From NCBI GenBank assembly GCA_000526435.1, contig JAGB01000004.1, forward strand, positions 62,001 to 126,000: DNA of 64,000 bases. The letters run 5' to 3'. The stretch comes from Caldicoprobacter oshimai DSM 21659. GTDB lineage: Bacteria > Bacillota > Clostridia > Caldicoprobacterales > Caldicoprobacteraceae. The translations under genes were made by a program, and so were the position numbers. Under the pieces are notes generated by a model. The model was not told where the DNA came from and did no database searches. It was given only the letters and a program-made list of their open reading frames with translations. Positions 42,875-51,309 of the stretch are shown here, one piece after another (the stretch's first letter is position 1; every line of letters starts with the position of its first letter).

Positions 42875-44609
42875 ATTCCTTCTCCACCCTATCGATATAC
42901 ATCCTCAAAAGCCTGTTTAACCTCTCTTCGTCCATCCTGCCCCAGAGAGTGGGCGTCTCAAATACCCTCTTCGGGAACCTGTAATTTTCAAGGGAATAGC
43001 CAAGTTCTTTCTTGATCCTGAGCTTTGTAAAGAATATATCATTCCCCAACCTTGTCAGGTCATCATCCGTCCAGTCAATGCCGATAGAATGCAGAGCCTT
43101 TAAGATAGTTGGCCTGTCATACACCTTTCGCGCAAACAGGCAGATACACAGCGACGTCAAGACGTTCCTTTCCTTCTCCTCCTTTATCACATAATCCACT
43201 ATTTCTTCATCCTTGAGCTCTTTTGCGCTCTGATCGTATGAATACCCTGCATTGTCAAGATGCGAATGCCTTGCTCCAACCGTCTGGCCCAGCGCAAAAC
43301 CATATCCGGTATGATAGCCCGCCATCTCATTCCCGCCGTACAGCAGCGCAAATTCCTGACCACCGTATTTTTTTACCGCTTCATTCAAGCCGTTCCCTAT
43401 GGTGTAATAAAACTCGTTTGCCCTGTCTGCAATATAATCGATGGCCTTGATGTACTCCTTGGTATTCCCAAATTCAAGGTCTGCCAAAGTGTCTTCCTTT
43501 GTTATAAGTCCCTTCTGTAAAGCCTCGGTGGCCCATGCCAGTACAACACCCGTCGTCATTGCATCAAGTCCCGCAAGCTCTACCTCTTCGATTATCTCCA
43601 GCACCTCATCGCTGGTCCTTATTCCAAGCAGGCTGCCAAGGGCATAAACGAGCTCATGGTCATATGAAACAGCTATGGACTCATACTCATACCCCTTGTC
43701 AAACTCCCTTCTGAATTGCCCTATGTGAATGCAGCCTATTGGGCAACCGGTGCAGGAGACCTTTCTTATGAGATTTTTCTCAGCAAACCTTTCGCCCGAT
43801 ATGTCATCTGCATGCTCAAAGGTCGACTGCAAAAGATTCTTCGTTGGCAGAGAATTTATGGCGTTCAGCACTTTTATGTTCAGGGGCGTTCCAAGCTCAT
43901 GGTATTTGGCCATGGCATCGGTCTGGGTTGCTTTTTTATATATCTCCTGATAAGTCTTAAAATATTCCTTTAAGTTGGAAATTGGCAGGTCCCTCTCACC
44001 CATGATTATCATGGCTTTCAGGTTTTTGCTGCCAAACACCGCACCCATGCCCAGCCTTCCAAAGTGCCTGTAAGTATCAACATTGACGCATGAATACGTA
44101 ACAAGATTTTCTCCTGCCCTACCAATTCTTATAATGCTTCTTTTACCCGGCCCTGGCTCTCTTTCTCTAACCACCCTGCCTACCTCTTCTATATCAAGAC
44201 CCCACATCGCCCGAGCATCCTTAAACTCTATATTCCTGTCAGTTATTAACAGATAGGTAGGTTTATGCGCCCTGCCGGTTATAACAATAGCATCATATCC
44301 CGCATTGCGCATGGCCATGGCCAACCTCCCACCAGCATGGCTTTCACCATACTCGCCCGTGTGGGGCGATATAAAGGTTGCAACTGCCTTGGTAACGACA
44401 GGGAATATAGTGGAAAGCGGGCCAATTGAGATTATAAGCGGCTGCTCTTCATGTAGCGGCGGCAGACCCTTCTTCATGTTCTCCTCCAAAAGCTTTGCAG
44501 CCACACCGGTCCCGCCCAGGTATTTATACAAGTCCTTTCTCTCTCTAATATCTGCCTTTCTGTTTTCAAGGTCTATATACAATACCCTTACAAAGTCTTC
44601 CCCTAGCAT
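42849..44609 (-). CDS. aor: Tungsten-dependent aldehyde:ferredoxin oxidoreductase
   Basis: A 586-aa enzyme oxidising aldehydes to acids (or reducing acids) with ferredoxin, cytoplasmic. It has the AOR N-terminal domain (VLYIDLENRKADIRE, SPHTGEYGESHAGGRLAMAM, which binds the bis-pterin), the CTGCPIGC cluster motif at 286-293 (Cys286, 289, 293) and a late cysteine in SLCICLF near 483, which gives the fourth [4Fe-4S] ligand. Length is slightly under the usual 600. ATG at 44609 directly follows the ferredoxin stop, with GAGGTGA as its site. Its neighbours make and load its cofactor. Confidence 0.93.
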   Translation of the reverse strand: MLGEDFVRVLYIDLENRKADIRERKDLYKYLGGTGVAAKLLEENMKKGLPPLHEEQPLIISIGPLSTIFPVVTKAVATFISPHTGEYGESHAGGRLAMAMRNAGYDAIVITGRAHKPTYLLITDRNIEFKDARAMWGLDIEEVGRVVREREPGPGKRSIIRIGRAGENLVTYSCVNVDTYRHFGRLGMGAVFGSKNLKAMIIMGERDLPISNLKEYFKTYQEIYKKATQTDAMAKYHELGTPLNIKVLNAINSLPTKNLLQSTFEHADDISGERFAEKNLIRKVSCTGCPIGCIHIGQFRREFDKGYEYESIAVSYDHELVYALGSLLGIRTSDEVLEIIEEVELAGLDAMTTGVVLAWATEALQKGLITKEDTLADLEFGNTKEYIKAIDYIADRANEFYYTIGNGLNEAVKKYGGQEFALLYGGNEMAGYHTGYGFALGQTVGARHSHLDNAGYSYDQSAKELKDEEIVDYVIKEEKERNVLTSLCICLFARKVYDRPTILKALHSIGIDWTDDDLTRLGNDIFFTKLRIKKELGYSLENYRFPKRVFETPTLWGRMDEERLNRLLRMYIDRVEKEYEDWSRGQ

Positions 44610-45020
44610 CTACTCCGTCACCTCTTCCATGCTCAAACAATTATGCGGGCACATCCTTACACACGCCCCACAGTGCTTGCATATGATTGGTATTTTTCTG
44701 TCATAGTCCATGTGAATTGAACCAACTATGCATGCAGAAACGCATTTTTCGCATGCAATACACCTTTCGCGGATCAATTTCACTCCCCCACCAGGACGCC
44801 TGACAAGCGCATTTGTGGGACAGGCTTCAGCACAGGCAGGCTCCTTGCAGGCAACGCAAATCGTTGCCGCAAACTTGCTCTGAAGCCCTCCTCTCGTCTT
44901 GACCTTTATGGAGCTTTTAGCAAGATTGTGGTTATTATGATTCACGGCAGCGCATGTAAGCATACATGTAAAGCATCCGAGGCACTTGTTCATGTTGTCG
45001 GCTCTCAATACCTTTGGCAA
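44610..45020 (-). CDS. Four-cluster ferredoxin-type partner of AOR
   Basis: A roughly 136-aa iron-sulfur protein with four cysteine groups: CLGCFTCMLTC, CVACKEPACAEAC, CIACEKCVSAC and CKHCGACVRMC. This DmsB/HycB-like arrangement suits an electron-transfer partner for the AOR encoded next to it. TTG at 45020, after AGGTGGTGA, gives LPKVLRADNMNKCLGC, the natural N-terminus; the longer frame to 45077 runs into the promoter region. First gene of the operon. Confidence 0.9.
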   Translation of the reverse strand: MPKVLRADNMNKCLGCFTCMLTCAAVNHNNHNLAKSSIKVKTRGGLQSKFAATICVACKEPACAEACPTNALVRRPGGGVKLIRERCIACEKCVSACIVGSIHMDYDRKIPIICKHCGACVRMCPHNCLSMEEVTE

Positions 45021-45082
45021 CCAAATCACCACCTGAGATCTATATTGTTTCCTCAAACATTGTTTTATTTTTAACAAAGTTT

Positions 45083-45111
45083 ATTATAGCATTAAGTATG
45101 TGTATTTACAA
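45083..45111 (-). promoter_or_regulatory. Promoter of the ferredoxin-AOR-moaD-moeB operon
   Basis: On the minus strand TTGTAA (45111-45106) and TATAAT (45088-45083) are separated by 17 bases, with TGC before the -10 (an extended -10). It is 60-90 bases upstream of the TTG start. The rest of 45112-45228 holds nothing recognisable. Confidence 0.6.
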
Positions 45112-45227
45112 CAACAAATTATCATAATCAAATATTTCTTTCCCAAATCGTTAAACAATGATAAAATATAGCCATTCATCGCCATAATCCTTGTTGCCCA
45201 AACGCTGTTAATCATCTACTTAATAAA

Positions 45228-45272
45228 AAAATGGCTTTTGGATATTTTTTATCATTGGTTCCAAAAGCCACT
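45228..45272 (-). terminator. Rho-independent terminator after the membrane protein gene
   Basis: TGGCTTTTGGA (45232-45242) pairs perfectly with TCCAAAAGCCA (45260-45270); a run of Ts follows on the minus strand. Confidence 0.75.
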
Positions 45273-45379
45273 TACTGTATATGCCGCTATTGATATATTC
45301 TTTTCAGGAAATAACTCCATTCCTCCATTGCGGTTTTTACGAACGATTATTCTCATTAATGAGACAATCTGTTAATGTA

Positions 45380-46114
45380 TTATATTGGTAGAAATGTAAT
45401 CATATAGCTTCCTGCTATAAAGCTTACCAAATTGGCTGTCAACACATATAAAACTGTATGCCAACGACATGATTTTATAACAGTTAAAAAAGCTTTAATT
45501 TCGGCTATAAATACCAATATTTCCGCAGCTACAAGATTTAAAATCAAATAACTTTCTATAGGAGTAAACCCATTAATCCAGATATTCAATGCTCCCTGAG
45601 TAATTATATTTATTATAAAAAAAGCAATCCAGTAATCTTTATTTCTAAAACCAAACAACCAGAATATAATGCCTTCTATCATCAATGTTAGGATTAAGCG
45701 TGTTAAAACTAATAAAATTGACCTTGATAATAACTTTCCCGGCGTTAATGTTCGATTTTTCAAGTTCAAAGTATAAATATTATTGTATGATTTGAGAGGC
45801 TTTTCTATTGCTATTTCATAACTGTCATCCCCAGTAGTAATTTTAAAAACATAGTCCCTAGTATTTCCTAGCTTGCTCGAATAAAAAATATAATACCTTT
45901 CTATAACTTTCTCTACTACAACTTTATCCACTTTATTAGCTTCTACATATGTATTGCCCGTATCAATACTAATTTCTAAATCGGATGGTGGATTAGGAAC
46001 AATAATCAGAATTGATGGTGGCTCTGCTGAGTTACCATAACATGTTGAGGCGGTAAAAACAAATATCAATATTGATAACATTATAACAACTATTGATTTT
46101 AATTTTTTATACAT
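45380..46114 (-). CDS. Hypothetical membrane protein with exported domain
   Basis: A roughly 244-aa protein: signal peptide (LKSIVVIMLSILIFVFTAST), a short extracellular beta domain (PPSILIIVPNPPSDLEISI, VVVEKVIERYYIFY), and about four C-terminal helices (for example LLVLTRLILTLMIEGIIFWL, IAFFIINIITQGALNIWI). Proteins with the phrase VPNPPSDLEISI recur in Bacillota, function unknown. The longest frame begins at 46234, but ATG 46114 follows AAGGAG at proper distance and starts the signal peptide. It stands alone. Confidence 0.7.
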   Translation of the reverse strand: MYKKLKSIVVIMLSILIFVFTASTCYGNSAEPPSILIIVPNPPSDLEISIDTGNTYVEANKVDKVVVEKVIERYYIFYSSKLGNTRDYVFKITTGDDSYEIAIEKPLKSYNNIYTLNLKNRTLTPGKLLSRSILLVLTRLILTLMIEGIIFWLFGFRNKDYWIAFFIINIITQGALNIWINGFTPIESYLILNLVAAEILVFIAEIKAFLTVIKSCRWHTVLYVLTANLVSFIAGSYMITFLPI

Positions 46115-46214
46115 ATAAGCAATCTCCTTCATACTTAAATTCTTTTTGGATAGAAAAATTTGCATCATATACACAAGCACAATAAAATTTACTATGTACA
46201 GAGCTAAGACACTG

Positions 46215-46305
46215 CCATTTGACAACCGTCCCATCCTGATTTATTCCAGCTTCTTCGGAGTCTAGTGCAGAACACCTACCACTCAGCAACCGTTCCATCC
46301 TCGTT
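46215..46305 (-). repeat. Short duplicated copy of the dgoD 3' end
   Basis: The last 27 bases of dgoD coding sequence (encoding NEDGTVAEW, 46279-46305) recur 38 bases further on (encoding NQDGTVVKW, 46215-46241), with about 20 of 27 positions identical. The second piece has no stop after Trp and no gene around it, so it is a scrap of a lost second dgoD-like gene or a local duplication. Confidence 0.45.
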
Positions 46306-47424
46306 GCGCCACACAGGATTTTTCCAGTTATGCCCTTCTTTAGCTGCTTCTAGCACCTTTTGCTCATCGATCTCAATCCCTAATCCAGGACCTTTTGGAA
46401 TATCCACAAACCCGTTGCTGTATTTAAATACGCTTGGATCCTTCAAATAATCCAGAAGATCGCTGCTCTCATTATAGTGTATACCAAGGCTCTGCTCCTG
46501 TATAAACACGTTGGGCGTACAGGCATCAAGCTGTATGCAGGCAGCAAGGGCTATTGGCCCCAACGGGCAGTGTGGCGCGACAGCAACATCAAAAGCCTCC
46601 GCCATGGAAGCGATCTTCTTGCATTCCGAGATCCCGCCGGCATGTGAGAGGTCAGGCTGGATTATGTCCACATAACCATCCATTAGAAGGTTTTTAAAAT
46701 CCCACCTCGAAAACATCCGTTCGCCTGTTGCAATGGGAGTGGATGTATAGCGCACAATTTCCCTTAAAGCCTCATTGTTTTGCGGCAGCACCGGCTCCTC
46801 GATGAACATCAGCTTAAACGCATCCAGCTCCTTGGCCAATACCTTTGCCATGCTCTTATGTACACGGCCATGGAAATCCACGGCTATATCCAGGTCATAG
46901 CCAAAGGCATCTCTAAGAGCCGCAATCCTATCAATCACTTGCTGCACTTTTTTAAAAGAATCTATATAGTGCATCTCCTCGGTCGCGTTCATCTTTACCG
47001 CCGTAAAACCGGCCTCTATCTTTTCCCTAGCAGCCTCTACTATGTCGCTGGGCCTGTCTCCCCCTATCCACGAGTAAACCCTGAGCTTTTGCCGGCACAA
47101 GCCACCCAGCAGCTCATATATGGGTGCATTGTAATACTTGCCCTTTATATCCCACAGTGCCTGGTCAATGCCTGAAATAGCACTCATCAGCTCCGGGCCG
47201 CCCCTATAAAACCCTCCTCTATAAAGCACCTGCCAGTGGTCCTCTATGTTTAGAGGATTTTTGCCAATCAAATAATAGCTTAATTCTTCCACCGCTGCCT
47301 TCACCGTAGCCGCCCTGCCTTCTACTATAGGTTCACCCCATCCAACAATCCCCTCATCGGTTTCTATCTTCAAAAACAGCCATCGAGGCTTCACGGTATA
47401 GAGCTTTAATGACGTAATCTTCAC
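46276..47424 (-). CDS. dgoD: D-galactonate dehydratase
   Basis: A 382-aa enolase-superfamily enzyme, the same length as E. coli DgoD and collinear with it from WLFLKIETDEGIVGWGEP to GTVAEW. It dehydrates D-galactonate to 2-keto-3-deoxygalactonate. Metal ligands are the Asp of VDFHGRVHKSMAKVL (183 region), Glu of FIEEPVLPQN and Glu of TGERMFSRWDF; catalytic His residues are in the FHGR and APHCPLGPIALAAC segments. ATG at 47424 stands after AAGGGGGATAAAAC. No other galactonate genes are adjacent; the product would join pectin-derived uronate catabolism. Confidence 0.93.
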   Translation of the reverse strand: MKITSLKLYTVKPRWLFLKIETDEGIVGWGEPIVEGRAATVKAAVEELSYYLIGKNPLNIEDHWQVLYRGGFYRGGPELMSAISGIDQALWDIKGKYYNAPIYELLGGLCRQKLRVYSWIGGDRPSDIVEAAREKIEAGFTAVKMNATEEMHYIDSFKKVQQVIDRIAALRDAFGYDLDIAVDFHGRVHKSMAKVLAKELDAFKLMFIEEPVLPQNNEALREIVRYTSTPIATGERMFSRWDFKNLLMDGYVDIIQPDLSHAGGISECKKIASMAEAFDVAVAPHCPLGPIALAACIQLDACTPNVFIQEQSLGIHYNESSDLLDYLKDPSVFKYSNGFVDIPKGPGLGIEIDEQKVLEAAKEGHNWKNPVWRNEDGTVAEW

Positions 47425-47737
47425 GTTTTATCCCCCTTCGCATCATTATTCCTCTTTATTTTTACAACCGGAAATGTAACCCTTGATTATTGATTTATTG
47501 AATTTTTGTTCCGTTATATTCTTTTTACGGAATATTATACCATGTATCATATTCTGATGCTAGTACCTATAAAGTTTTCGCTTACTACAGACGGGATTTT
47601 TAGACTAAGATCAACGGTTTAATCCTTGTACAAACTTTTTAAAATTTAAAGAGGATTTTACAAAAACATGGCGAAATATGTTTTAATAGGATAGGTTGAT
47701 CCCTGTAAATATATATGTAAGGGGGATATCAGGATTT

Positions 47738-48376
47738 ATGGTGTTAGACAACACAAAGATTCAAGAATATGAATCTTTCCTAAATAAAATTCCGGGGATT
47801 ATATCCTCAAAAATAGTACTGAACCAAGAAGGCAACATAATTGAACTTCATATATTGGCAAGTACAGCCCGAAATCCTAAACAAATTTCTCGAGACGTAC
47901 AGTCTGCACTCATGGCAAAATACGGCATCCCCCTTGACCACAAGGTGATAAGCATTGCACAGATACAAGATGAAAGTGAAATATGCTACAGTAACTCTCG
48001 CCTTGTTCTCAAAAACATTTCCATAAGTATGGAAGATTCACAAATTGAAGCAAGAGTCGTCCTAACAAAAGACGACAAGGTGTTTGAAGGCGTCTCCCGG
48101 GGGATAAACTTTACTCAGGGGCGCTTTCGAGCCCTGGCCGAAGCCACAATAAATGCCATACAGCAATTTCTAGGCGGCGAGTGTGTGTTCAGCGTGATAG
48201 ATATACAGAAAACCACAATTTCAGGAAAACCCGTTTGCATTGTGGCAGTTTCTCAAGTTGCTGAACAGATTGAAAACTTTCTTGTAGGTTCATCCCCTAT
48301 AGAGCAAGATGACAATAAAGCAGTTGTGAAGGCTGTGCTGGACGCATTAAATAGAAAATTAGGTAAATATGCTTGA
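47738..48376 (+). CDS. Conserved hypothetical protein
   Basis: A roughly 212-aa soluble protein with no membrane segment. It has a first half with a ferredoxin-like fold pattern (KIPGIISSKIVLNQEGNIIE and VQSALMAKYGIPLDHKVISI, as in sequences that sense curvature of beta-alpha-beta ACT-type domains) and a second half with two repeats of the style IEARVVLTKDDKVFEGVSRG, FRALAEATINAIQQFLG. I do not recognise the family; its distribution cannot be judged here. Start is uncertain: ATG 47738 is about 11 bases from AAGGGGG, and a TTG at 47696 also has AGGATAGG upstream. Next on the strand is the structured leader of the HD-GYP gene. Confidence 0.65.
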   Translation: MVLDNTKIQEYESFLNKIPGIISSKIVLNQEGNIIELHILASTARNPKQISRDVQSALMAKYGIPLDHKVISIAQIQDESEICYSNSRLVLKNISISMEDSQIEARVVLTKDDKVFEGVSRGINFTQGRFRALAEATINAIQQFLGGECVFSVIDIQKTTISGKPVCIVAVSQVAEQIENFLVGSSPIEQDDNKAVVKAVLDALNRKLGKYA

Positions 48377-48431
48377 GAGTAAAATAACAGCGACTTCCAA
48401 AGCACTAGACGTCCTAATGTTCTTGCCAAAT

Positions 48432-48650
48432 AGGCCAAACCCCGGTTCTTCGCTTAAATTTTCTGATTTTTATAAGCGGAGCGGAGAAAGGCCTGCCTGA
48501 TTAGCGAAGGGCAGAGAACTCAAAACAGGAGGGTGTAAAGCCATGAAAAAGGTCCTGGGGTTCATAGTCGCCCTGATTTCTCTCATTCTGGCAGGCGGTG
48601 CGGGATTTTATTGGTTGTAATTTGAACTGAACCAGGGGTTTGGCCTTTTA
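48432..48650 (+). ncRNA. Candidate structured RNA enclosing a 25-aa peptide gene
   Basis: AGGCCAAACCCCGGTTC (48432-48448) pairs with GAACC-A-GGGGTTTGGCCT (48629-48646), a 17-bp stem with one bulged A, followed by TTTT. Inside it are a hairpin CGCTTA/TAAGCG (48451-48478), another CTGCC/GGCAG (48493-48514), and a complete small ORF with a strong ribosome site. It lies 36 bases before an HD-GYP gene. No match to the c-di-GMP-I riboswitch core was seen. Confidence 0.55.
48543..48620 (+). CDS. 25-aa hydrophobic peptide
   Basis: ATG at 48543 is preceded by AGGAGGGTGTAAAGCC and encodes MKKVLGFIVALISLILAGG plus AGFYWL: two Lys and one membrane helix. This looks like a genuine small membrane protein, or a leader peptide whose translation could change the fold of the surrounding RNA. 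It is too small for routine gene finding. Confidence 0.6.
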   Translation: MKKVLGFIVALISLILAGGAGFYWL

Positions 48651-48685
48651 AGTACTAATCACAAAGCGGAGGTAGTACAGCATAT

Positions 48686-49957
48686 ATGAACAGAAAAGCA
48701 GTCTTCTTTTTAAGCATAATATCCATAATAGGAATATCAATAATACTTCTTTCAATGAACAATATACTTCGCACACAAATATATGACCTGATATTCTGGA
48801 TCATACTTGCAGGAATGAGCCAGTCGTTTTCGGTGAAGTTTATGAATGGAGGTGCACTAAGCGTATCCTTTGCCATTATATTCGCTTCACATTTATACCA
48901 CGGAACATATTTTGCTGTAATAGTAGCATCTATCAGTCATTTTTTCTTTTTTAACCGTCCTAAAAAAGGTGTGTACGAACACGTATTCAACAGGCCGTTT
49001 TATAAAACTCTTTTCAATATGGCAAACCATGCGATAAGCGCATTTATATCGGGTAATATATATCAGACAATGCATTACAAACTCAATGCAGGTCAAAACC
49101 CGTATTTATATATGCTCTGTTTACTTACATATACAACCCTGTTTTTATTTTTTAATTCTTCTATACTTATTCTTCTCATGACATTCCTCAAGCAGGAATC
49201 GTTTTTTAAATTGTGGAAAAACAATATCCTGTGGGCAATACCCAATTTCTACGCTCTCGCTCCTTTTGGGTATTTTATATACCTGCTCTACCAAATCCCC
49301 AACGGCCATATATATGTAATATTGCTGTTTGGTCCATTGCTTCTTGCACGTTATTCCTTTCAGCTTTACCTTGACTCGAAAAAGAGGTATTATCAAATCA
49401 TACAAACCCTTACGGCGGCAATTGAAGCAAAAGATAAATATACAGAAGGACATTCCAAGCGAGTAGAGATGTATGCTGAAAAAATTGCCCAAAAGCTTAA
49501 ACTGCCCTCATCCAAGATTGAATCTATAAAGGTGGCAGCCCTATTGCATGATATAGGTAAAATAGGAATAGAAGATTTCATTTTACGCAAGCCCCAGTCA
49601 CTCTCCGAAGAGGAATGGGAAAAAATCAGGCAACATCCCAATATTGGGTTAAAAATACTAGAAGATATAGATTTTTCCGATGACGTAAAGGAATTTATAA
49701 AGAGTCATCATGAAAGATACGATGGAAAAGGTTATCCACAGGGCCTCAAAGGTTCAGAAATACCAATTGAGGCTTATATCATTGCGGCAGCCGATGCCTA
49801 TGATGCCCTTACCTCCGATAGGCCCTACCGTAAGGCTTTTACCCCACAAGAAGCCCTGGATATCATCAAGCAAAACAAGGGAACCCAATTTCATCCACTG
49901 GTGGCAGATGCCTTAATCAGCGTAGTACAAGAAAATATAAATAACTCTTTTGTTTAA
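48686..49957 (+). CDS. Membrane-bound HD-GYP cyclic-di-GMP phosphodiesterase
   Basis: A 423-aa protein with about six to seven N-terminal membrane helices (from FFLSIISIIGISIILLSM to IYVILLFGPLLLARYSF, residues 1-230) and a C-terminal HD-GYP domain (about 245-420). Catalytic motifs are complete: EGHSKRVEMYAEKIA, AALLHDIGKIGIEDFIL, HPNIGLKILEDI, SHHERYDGKGYPQGLKG, DAYDALTSDRPYRKAF. It probably degrades c-di-GMP in response to an envelope signal. ATG 48686 has GCGGAGGTAGT upstream. A decayed HD-GYP relic also lies at 17.2 kb. The gene after it encodes a DUF5317 protein. Confidence 0.92.
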   Translation: MNRKAVFFLSIISIIGISIILLSMNNILRTQIYDLIFWIILAGMSQSFSVKFMNGGALSVSFAIIFASHLYHGTYFAVIVASISHFFFFNRPKKGVYEHVFNRPFYKTLFNMANHAISAFISGNIYQTMHYKLNAGQNPYLYMLCLLTYTTLFLFFNSSILILLMTFLKQESFFKLWKNNILWAIPNFYALAPFGYFIYLLYQIPNGHIYVILLFGPLLLARYSFQLYLDSKKRYYQIIQTLTAAIEAKDKYTEGHSKRVEMYAEKIAQKLKLPSSKIESIKVAALLHDIGKIGIEDFILRKPQSLSEEEWEKIRQHPNIGLKILEDIDFSDDVKEFIKSHHERYDGKGYPQGLKGSEIPIEAYIIAAADAYDALTSDRPYRKAFTPQEALDIIKQNKGTQFHPLVADALISVVQENINNSFV

Positions 49958-49986
49958 CTAAAGCACCCTAAAACACCACAGAAAGG

Positions 49987-50535
49987 ATGAAATTTTTTGC
50001 CATGGTAGCAGTTATAGTTATTGCGTTAAGCCTTTTTTTAGCTTTCATCAGAGGAGGACAGCTAAACAGGCTAAAAAATGTTGAGCTTCGTTTACCGTAT
50101 CTAGCAATTATGTCCTTTGCTTTAGACTTTTTGCTTTATCATCATTTAAACTATATCCCCTCATGGGCATTGTTTATAATATTTATAGTTAAATATGCAT
50201 TGTTGTTTATATTTATATTTTTTAACACGAAACATAAACACATGAAAATCATAGGTATGGGGGTTCTGATGAACTTTTTAGTAATACTTTTTAATGGTGG
50301 AGCCATGCCGGTATCCCGCCGCGCACTCGAAATTCCCTCCCTGGCCAAACAGGTGGAAATGATCCAATCCGGCGTACTTTCCAACTATACCTTGATGACC
50401 GATAAAACCCCCCTATGGATTTTAGCTGACATAATCTACATCCCTTGGCCTAAAGAGCAATTCATCAGCATAGGGGATATCATAATAATGCTTGGCATAT
50501 TTCTGTTTATACAGCACACAATATTAGCTGATTAG
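49987..50535 (+). CDS. DUF5317-family membrane protein
   Basis: A 182-aa integral membrane protein with about five helices (AMVAVIVIALSLFLAFIRGG, ALFIIFIVKYALLFIFIFF, GMGVLMNFLVILFNGGAMPV, IIIMLGIFLFIQHTIL). The RLPYLAI and NGGAMPVSRRAL phrases and the last WILADIIYIPWP match DUF5317, a family often beside HD-GYP proteins in Clostridia. Function unknown. It starts 29 bases after the HD-GYP stop; ATG 49987 is very near GAAAGG, so a start at 50002 is also possible. Confidence 0.8.
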   Translation: MKFFAMVAVIVIALSLFLAFIRGGQLNRLKNVELRLPYLAIMSFALDFLLYHHLNYIPSWALFIIFIVKYALLFIFIFFNTKHKHMKIIGMGVLMNFLVILFNGGAMPVSRRALEIPSLAKQVEMIQSGVLSNYTLMTDKTPLWILADIIYIPWPKEQFISIGDIIIMLGIFLFIQHTILAD

Positions 50536-50609
50536 AGACACGTCAACGCTATCCCTTCCTTGCCAGGAAGTAGCACTGTGATAGTGCAGCTCCTTTTAAT
50601 GTAACTTAA

Positions 50610-50867
50610 CCTATTGCAGTAAGGTACTACATTGACTATGTAAAAGGCACAGTAACCGAAAGAGTTATGTCGAGCACCCGGTTTGACCCACCGGAAGTAA
50701 ACTCCAAGCTGCACAACCTGGTCATGAAAACCCCCTTCAAGCAGGGGGAAACATGGAGCCACAGCACTAGAATAAACGGGAAGGAATACCATCCAGCAAC
50801 AGGTAGAATGAAGGTGACATACACAGTCAAGGGCGTACCGGGGTACTCCCAAAACACCTATATATAG
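50610..50867 (+). pseudogene. C-terminal fragment of a secreted protein
   Basis: The frame after a TAA at 50607 reads PIAVRYYIDYVKGTVTERV, then FDPPEVNSKLHNLVMKTPFK, GKEYHPATGRMKVTYTV and GYSQNTYI, stopping at 50867. It has no start codon with a ribosome site and looks like the beta-rich end of a larger exported protein whose 5' part is lost. Family not recognised. Confidence 0.45.
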
Positions 50868-50894
50868 GAACGTATATTTGAGCCAGGCTGAGGC

Positions 50895-51023
50895 ATGGTA
50901 GGATTTTCTAACCTTATGCCAGGAGATATACCTATAAGTAAAGCCGATGCAAAAGACAGCAAAAAGCTAGAAGAAGCGTTGGTCAATCACTTGTTTGGAT
51001 ATTCGCTAAACCCAGAGTTTTAA
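50895..51023 (+). CDS. Short ORF of uncertain status
   Basis: ATG at 50895 encodes 42 aa (MVGFSNLMPGDIPISKADAK to HLFGYSLNPEF). The composition is protein-like, but there is no clear ribosome site, and a terminator follows directly. It may be the end of the same lost gene as the preceding fragment. The remaining interval up to 51309 holds only the terminator and AT-rich sequence before mtaB. Confidence 0.35.
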   Translation: MVGFSNLMPGDIPISKADAKDSKKLEEALVNHLFGYSLNPEF

Positions 51024-51049
51024 AGCTGGGGCAAATGCTCCGGCTTTTT
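51022..51049 (+). terminator. Rho-independent terminator
   Basis: AAAGCTGGGGCA pairs with TGCTCCGGCTTT (G-U pairs allowed) over a 2-base loop, then Ts. It overlaps the stop of the short ORF at 51023. Confidence 0.7.
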
Positions 51050-51309
51050 CGCATACATTGTGTTTCAAAGCTTTTTAAAAAGCTGGCATCGCAGAATCGC
51101 AAGATTTTACTATGCCTTCATCCACCAGCAAGCCTATAACCTTGTCATGCGGGTATTATACAAGCCTTTTTGTCCATTTTTGATAATTTAAAGAGTATAT
51201 TGCTTATCAGCACTCCAACTATTGTAATACATCATTCCATTTCCTATAATTTTTAATACAAATCTTCATGTAATAATTTGCATACATCCTTTTAAAGGGG
51301 GGAAATCCC

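Noticed and set aside
48377-48685. c-di-GMP riboswitch before the HD-GYP gene
   Set aside because: No GEMM-type core (such as the conserved ACGCAAA loop and its receptor) was found; another structured RNA is proposed instead.
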